Translations under genes and position numbers: made by a program
Shown here: piece after piece, positions 5,909 to 9,011 of the stretch
Layout: every line of letters starts with the position of its first letter
Position numbering within the stretch: position 1 is the first letter of the stretch
Origin: Crenotrichaceae bacterium
Lineage (GTDB): Bacteria > Pseudomonadota > Gammaproteobacteria > Methylococcales > DRLZ01
Assembly: GCA_011322755.1 (NCBI GenBank)
Contig: DRLZ01000244.1
Location: forward strand, 1-9,011
Direction of reading: 5' to 3'
DNA length: 9,011 nucleotides
Notes under the pieces: model-generated
Told to the model about the DNA's origin: nothing
Databases searched by the model: none
The model's input: only the letters and a program-made list of their open reading frames with translations

Positions 5909-8293
5909 CTAGTAATCAGGACAAGTTCCTCCCATAGAGTGGAGCGCAAAAAGATCACATATCTGAGCATCATTATATCCTTCATCTCGAGCAAGATCTG
6001 CAAGACCACCTAACCAATTTTTATAGTTGAATGTCAAACTAAAAAAACTGTGACGTTTGGCAAAATCCGCCCATCTTGTGAAGGAAGAACCAGGAATTAA
6101 CACTTCTTCATCTTCCTGGTCAGAATCTTGTTTTAGGTTGATTTGACTTTTTTTTGTCGACCTAGCCCATGTCAGACTATTATTAACAGTATCCCAGTGG
6201 GTTCCATCATTAGGATTCAAATTTAATTCAAAAGGGTCTGTATTTAAAACATTACCATCAAAAAAATCATGGATAATTGAGGCAACTCTTGCGACTTCTG
6301 TACGAACTGTAGGATTCGAACTGTCTCTATAATTAGTTTCAATTCCTCCACTGCCAGCATTAGCGTAGGACATTGTCCCGATCGTTGTGCCTCCAATCTG
6401 GTTTACATAGTTCGTTGCACCCAACACCTGTGACGAAATAAAATCAGCAAACGCTTCGTTGAAAATCCAGCTAGAATTCGAAGCATTTTGATCAAATATC
6501 CCCAAAATCACATCAGTCCAAGCAATTTCTATATAGCCATCGCCATTAACATCATGCGCCAAGGTACACAGCACATTGTGTCCATACTCATGCACAGGAA
6601 CACCTCGTGTAGCAGCATCCTTGGTCGACAATATGATATCAATATCAGCCATAACTAATTCCGCAGTTTCTTTAACAATATTTACAAGTGGAATAAGATC
6701 TAAAGCAGATAAATCAACTATTCCAAGACATGGTGCATACGAGCGATCATCATCAACAGCTAAAATATTCGCCAGCCATCCAGTCAATACACGCACGCGT
6801 CTCATCTTGAAGTCCATTACTTCTTCCATATATTTATACGCATCAGTAATTCCTGCAAAAGCATTCACATACGGATGCTTGACTTGTAAATTTAATGTTG
6901 TATTTGCATTGATGACGTATCTACCATCTAGACAAACGGTCTTTTCGGTCAGAAGCTCTGTAATTTCCACCGCATGATTTTTGAGTTTAAAACATATCTT
7001 GGAGGAATCATGTTTGGCAACTTTCCCCGTCACATTTCCATATGCATTGATTTTTTTCTCAAATATTGAAAAGCCTTGACGAATTTGTACTGTCGCTCCT
7101 TCCAATGTCAGTAGTTCACCCGACCAGCCGCTCTTCATTGGTTCGGTGAAATTTGACTCAGTATTTAAAAGTTGAATATTTAGGGTTAGTGTAACTTCGT
7201 CACCAAGCTTGCGTTTAAAGAAGCCTTGTATTTTTCGCACACCATCAATCAGAAATTCGGCACCCTCAGAAAAATATGACACTATGTGTTTAATTAAACT
7301 TCCAATAAAAAGAGGGCAATCCGTCTTGGAGTCACCAAGTTGGCATCCGCTTTCATTTACTGCATTTTCATTAAAATTTCCATTGTAGGTAAATAAATTG
7401 TCACGTAAATAGGAATAATTCAGTCGATACGGATCATAAACATTATCTGTTGCTCTATTATCTGGAATTCTACGAAAGACAAGCAAACTTGTCTGCTGAC
7501 CTTTAGATTCTCGTGTAATGTTTCGATCTCGGATTGCATTATATAGGTATCCAGGAATAACTATAAAACGCCAGATTCTATACTCATCTCCAACAGTTAC
7601 GACTGCTTTTTGACTATCCCAAGTAGGAAATTCATTTGGAAAAAGCGGAAGATCTTGAATGTGAATTCCCAAGTCCCTAATAAGGTTTTCATCTTCACTA
7701 TTAGGTGCTTTCTCGAGCAGCACGGCCATAGAATAGAGAGCTGGTTGATTTGGATTATTGCCTTCCTGTACAGGCTCGGTTTTACTCCATTCAAAAGCAT
7801 CAAGAATACGGTCGGTGATTTCTTGTGACATTTCACCAGGTCTAAATTCAACTCGTGAGTAAGGTGATTTACATGTCTGATACACATAATAACGACTGTC
7901 TGCGTGACTTCTAACTGAGTAGCATCGCTTTACATGTGTGTCAAGACCTTCTTCTCGAAACGACGAATATCCAGAAGGTACTGGTCGAAGGTATTTCCAT
8001 GGGCCTCGATCGCCTTGCCTCACATAAAGTGTATTTGTTGTTTTGGGTCTGGTCTGAATAGAAAAACTAATCCAGTCAAAACCATACCTTGTGTTATGTA
8101 TACCATAAAAATCAGGTTCGATATCGTCATAAGGATCATTTGTGTCATTGTCAGGAGGGAAACCAGTGCCAACATTTCTTGCTGACAATGCAAGGGGCGA
8201 GTGAATTATTGATAATAGCAATAGAAGTAGAATTGTTACGTTTCTTAGCGTCCACACAACTGTATTACTTTTCATTGATGTATAAATAGTCAT
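5909..8293 (-). CDS. Secreted zinc metallopeptidase candidate (HEYGH, gluzincin-like)
   Basis: A 794-residue exported protein and probable zinc-dependent peptidase. Residues 1-38 hold a signal peptide: hydrophobic run ILLLLLLSII (21-30), then likely cleavage after LALSA. Residues 40-480 are not recognised; they contain possible cysteine pairs (124/141, 317/326, 434/454) and probable beta-rich segments. The catalytic region has HEYGH at 568-572 (zinc ligands H568 and H572, general base E569) and NEAFADF at 612-618. Its E613 resembles the third zinc ligand in the NE-x-x-x-D helix of M4/M36-like gluzincins. Between them, 581-589 (DVNGDGYIE) resembles a calcium-binding EF loop. An acidic stretch, SDQEDEE, lies at 724-730, and cysteines at 779 and 791 close the protein. 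The start at 8293 has GAGGA 6 bases upstream; Met7 has no such site. Codons look more A+T-rich than in the convergent gene. MEROPS family uncertain, fold class fairly likely. Confidence 0.82.
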   Translation of the reverse strand: MTIYTSMKSNTVVWTLRNVTILLLLLLSIIHSPLALSARNVGTGFPPDNDTNDPYDDIEPDFYGIHNTRYGFDWISFSIQTRPKTTNTLYVRQGDRGPWKYLRPVPSGYSSFREEGLDTHVKRCYSVRSHADSRYYVYQTCKSPYSRVEFRPGEMSQEITDRILDAFEWSKTEPVQEGNNPNQPALYSMAVLLEKAPNSEDENLIRDLGIHIQDLPLFPNEFPTWDSQKAVVTVGDEYRIWRFIVIPGYLYNAIRDRNITRESKGQQTSLLVFRRIPDNRATDNVYDPYRLNYSYLRDNLFTYNGNFNENAVNESGCQLGDSKTDCPLFIGSLIKHIVSYFSEGAEFLIDGVRKIQGFFKRKLGDEVTLTLNIQLLNTESNFTEPMKSGWSGELLTLEGATVQIRQGFSIFEKKINAYGNVTGKVAKHDSSKICFKLKNHAVEITELLTEKTVCLDGRYVINANTTLNLQVKHPYVNAFAGITDAYKYMEEVMDFKMRRVRVLTGWLANILAVDDDRSYAPCLGIVDLSALDLIPLVNIVKETAELVMADIDIILSTKDAATRGVPVHEYGHNVLCTLAHDVNGDGYIEIAWTDVILGIFDQNASNSSWIFNEAFADFISSQVLGATNYVNQIGGTTIGTMSYANAGSGGIETNYRDSSNPTVRTEVARVASIIHDFFDGNVLNTDPFELNLNPNDGTHWDTVNNSLTWARSTKKSQINLKQDSDQEDEEVLIPGSSFTRWADFAKRHSFFSLTFNYKNWLGGLADLARDEGYNDAQICDLFALHSMGGTCPDY

Positions 8294-8599
8294 AAATTGT
8301 CCTCAAAATGGTTATTAGATTGTGATACACATAACCTAAATAACGAACAAAATAAGTATTTTTTAACCTATCAATAGGAAACCAAGGGTCGGTCAACTCA
8401 ATTACTGGAATACCATATCTGCTGACAAGTGTAACCCGTGACTGTCGGCTCAAAATCAACGACATTTTGTATAATCACTGTCATTCTTTAAACGATTGCG
8501 GTAGTTGTATCAACGCATCTCGATCTGCGGAAGACTGCGTCACAAACACAGTACGTTCGTATAATCGATTGATAAATTGATTTGATGACTGCAAATAAA
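8294..8599. other. Non-coding or decayed stretch upstream of the metallopeptidase
   Basis: No convincing gene. A minus-strand open frame of 66 codons (8465-8265) has no ribosome site and overlaps the metallopeptidase start by 29 bases. Further up, two short minus frames overlap as ATGA: 37 residues (8594-8481, ending ALIQLPQSFKE) and 28 residues (8484-8398, beginning MTVIIQNVVDF). They are not recognised and lack ribosome sites. The metallopeptidase promoter must be in here, but I see only poor -35/-10 pairs. A small inverted repeat, CCTATCAATAGG, is at 8367-8378. Confidence 0.4.
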
Positions 8600-8625
8600 A
8601 ACAGTATTATGGCTATAATACTGTT
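8600..8625 (+). promoter_or_regulatory. Palindromic operator candidate over a TATAAT box (toxin-antitoxin promoter)
   Basis: AACAGTATTAT (8600-8610) and ATAATACTGTT (8615-8625) are exact reverse complements around GGCT. TATAAT (8614-8619), a perfect -10 hexamer, lies inside the right half. No good -35 is present. The antitoxin ATG at 8633 is only 13 bases beyond the -10, so the message would have a very short leader. Phd/YefM antitoxins repress their own operon through palindromes at the promoter, so the position fits autoregulation. Confidence 0.55.
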
Positions 8626-8632
8626 GTAATCA

Positions 8633-8816
8633 ATGAAAAATCAGCACAATCGCAGAAGCAAAAAACAACCTATCTCAATTAATTCATCAGCTTGAATCGG
8701 CTGAAGCTATTCAACAGTGGTGTAATCAATTGAATGGAGATGCTGGCTTGACAGAAGCCGAACTTAAACGTCTACGTGCGACAATTCCAGATCGGGAATT
8801 CTTGTGGAACAAATAA
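8633..8816 (+). pseudogene. Phd/YefM-type antitoxin, frameshifted and internally deleted
   Basis: The ATG at 8633 is followed by five A's. Removing one A gives a continuous 60-residue frame beginning MKISTIAEAKNNLSQLIHQL and ending at TAA 8814-8816. The N-terminus (IAEAKNNLSQLIHQLESAEAIQ) is the DNA-binding start of Phd/YefM antitoxins, which normally continues LTRHGKPVAV. That conserved block is missing. Instead the protein passes directly into a family-like C-terminal tail, QQWCNQLNGDAGLTEAELKRLR and then IPDREFLWNK, which in intact relatives wraps the toxin. Normal length is about 80-90 residues, so some 25-30 are lost. As it stands the ATG frame ends after about 20 codons of unrelated sequence. 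The toxin remnant overlaps its stop codon, the usual operon arrangement. Confidence 0.72.
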
Positions 8817-9011
8817 AGAATTTACTGGATAGCAACATCTTGTCAGAACCTGCACTATTAAAACCTAATGATGCTGTTTTACAGTAGTTTGTCAGGCATG
8901 ATGAGAAATATGCAGCGGCTGTTTTCGTTTGGCTATGAATTACTGGCAGCATCGTAAAGAAAAAGACAGTTACAATGTTACTGAATTATAGCTTGATAAT
9001 TTTACCTTATG
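8813..9011 (+). pseudogene. vapC: VapC-type PIN-domain toxin, multiply broken, cut by window edge
   Basis: VapC toxins are PIN-domain ribonucleases that cleave tRNA or rRNA. The frame at 8816 reads KNLLDSNILSEPALLKPNDA, matching the VapC opening YLLDTNILSEPxKPxPN with the first metal-binding Asp kept (LLDSN). Lesions are clear. The start codon position is ATA (8813-8815), overlapping the antitoxin TAA, where ATG overlapping TGA would be expected. A TAG interrupts at 8885-8887 (VLQ-stop-FVRHDEKYAAA). An extra T near 8934 breaks VWHELL, which reads on in the next frame as ELLAAS. A stop at 8949-8951-type position and another frame change follow, with KRQLQCY and then SLIILPY at 8981-9010, equivalent to the family LPILPYD. 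No functional toxin can be made. Confidence 0.72.

Noticed and set aside
8265..8465. 66-codon minus-strand open frame immediately upstream of the metallopeptidase.
   Set aside because: No ribosome site, no recognisable motif, and it overlaps a gene start that has its own good GAGGA site. More likely the promoter region.
8764..8952. 62-codon minus-strand open frame at the right end.
   Set aside because: It is antisense to the recognisable antitoxin tail and toxin remnant and has no motif of its own.
1..9011. CRISPR arrays, tRNA or rRNA genes, riboswitches, prophage genes.
   Set aside because: No regularly spaced repeats, no cloverleaf or rRNA-like segments and no phage-type genes were seen on either strand.

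Overview
The left end is a bacterial housekeeping cluster on the minus strand, read fabA, then fabB, then the 5' part of ttcA. fabA and fabB are diagnostic of the anaerobic-type unsaturated fatty acid pathway, and adjacent fabA-fabB is the arrangement known from Pseudomonas and many other Gammaproteobacteria (E. coli keeps them apart). TtcA also fits. The organism is most likely a free-living gammaproteobacterium. The presence of secreted proteins with calcium-binding repeats would suit an aquatic or sediment lifestyle, but that part is inference.

Layout. Positions 1-1996 hold ttcA (cut by the window edge), fabB and fabA, tightly packed with gaps of 16 and 9 bases. Positions 1997-2685 hold the likely fabA promoter, a frameshifted remnant of an SdrD B-like surface-protein repeat, a strong 10-bp hairpin and a weak promoter candidate. 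Positions 2686-5604 (plus) encode a 972-residue secreted protein: signal peptide, Asp-box/BNR beta-propeller region, thrombospondin type 3-like calcium repeat and a dockerin-like pair of EF-hand repeats. Positions 5605-5908 form a convergent intergenic region with a decayed REP-like hairpin, the C-terminal stub of a REP-associated (Y1-type) transposase, and an almost perfect 43-bp palindrome. Positions 5909-8293 (minus) encode a 794-residue secreted zinc metallopeptidase candidate (HEYGH ... NEAFADF). Positions 8294-8599 contain no convincing gene. Positions 8600-9011 hold a dead Phd/YefM-VapC-type toxin-antitoxin module: a palindromic operator candidate over a TATAAT box, an antitoxin with a 1-base frameshift and a probable internal deletion, and a toxin with a lost start codon, a stop codon and frameshifts. 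The toxin runs off the right edge.

How it works together. fabA, fabB and ttcA look like one transcription unit; FabA and FabB together make the cis double bond of unsaturated fatty acids. The two large secreted proteins are convergent, so they are not an operon. They share only an extracellular destination and probable calcium binding. They sit among four kinds of genetic debris (surface-repeat remnant, transposase stub, palindrome, dead toxin-antitoxin pair), which marks 2000-9011 as a turnover-prone accessory region beside a conserved core locus. I found no convincing new multi-gene system. The most informative signals are the palindrome, the mapped lesions of the toxin-antitoxin module, and the two unusual secreted proteins.
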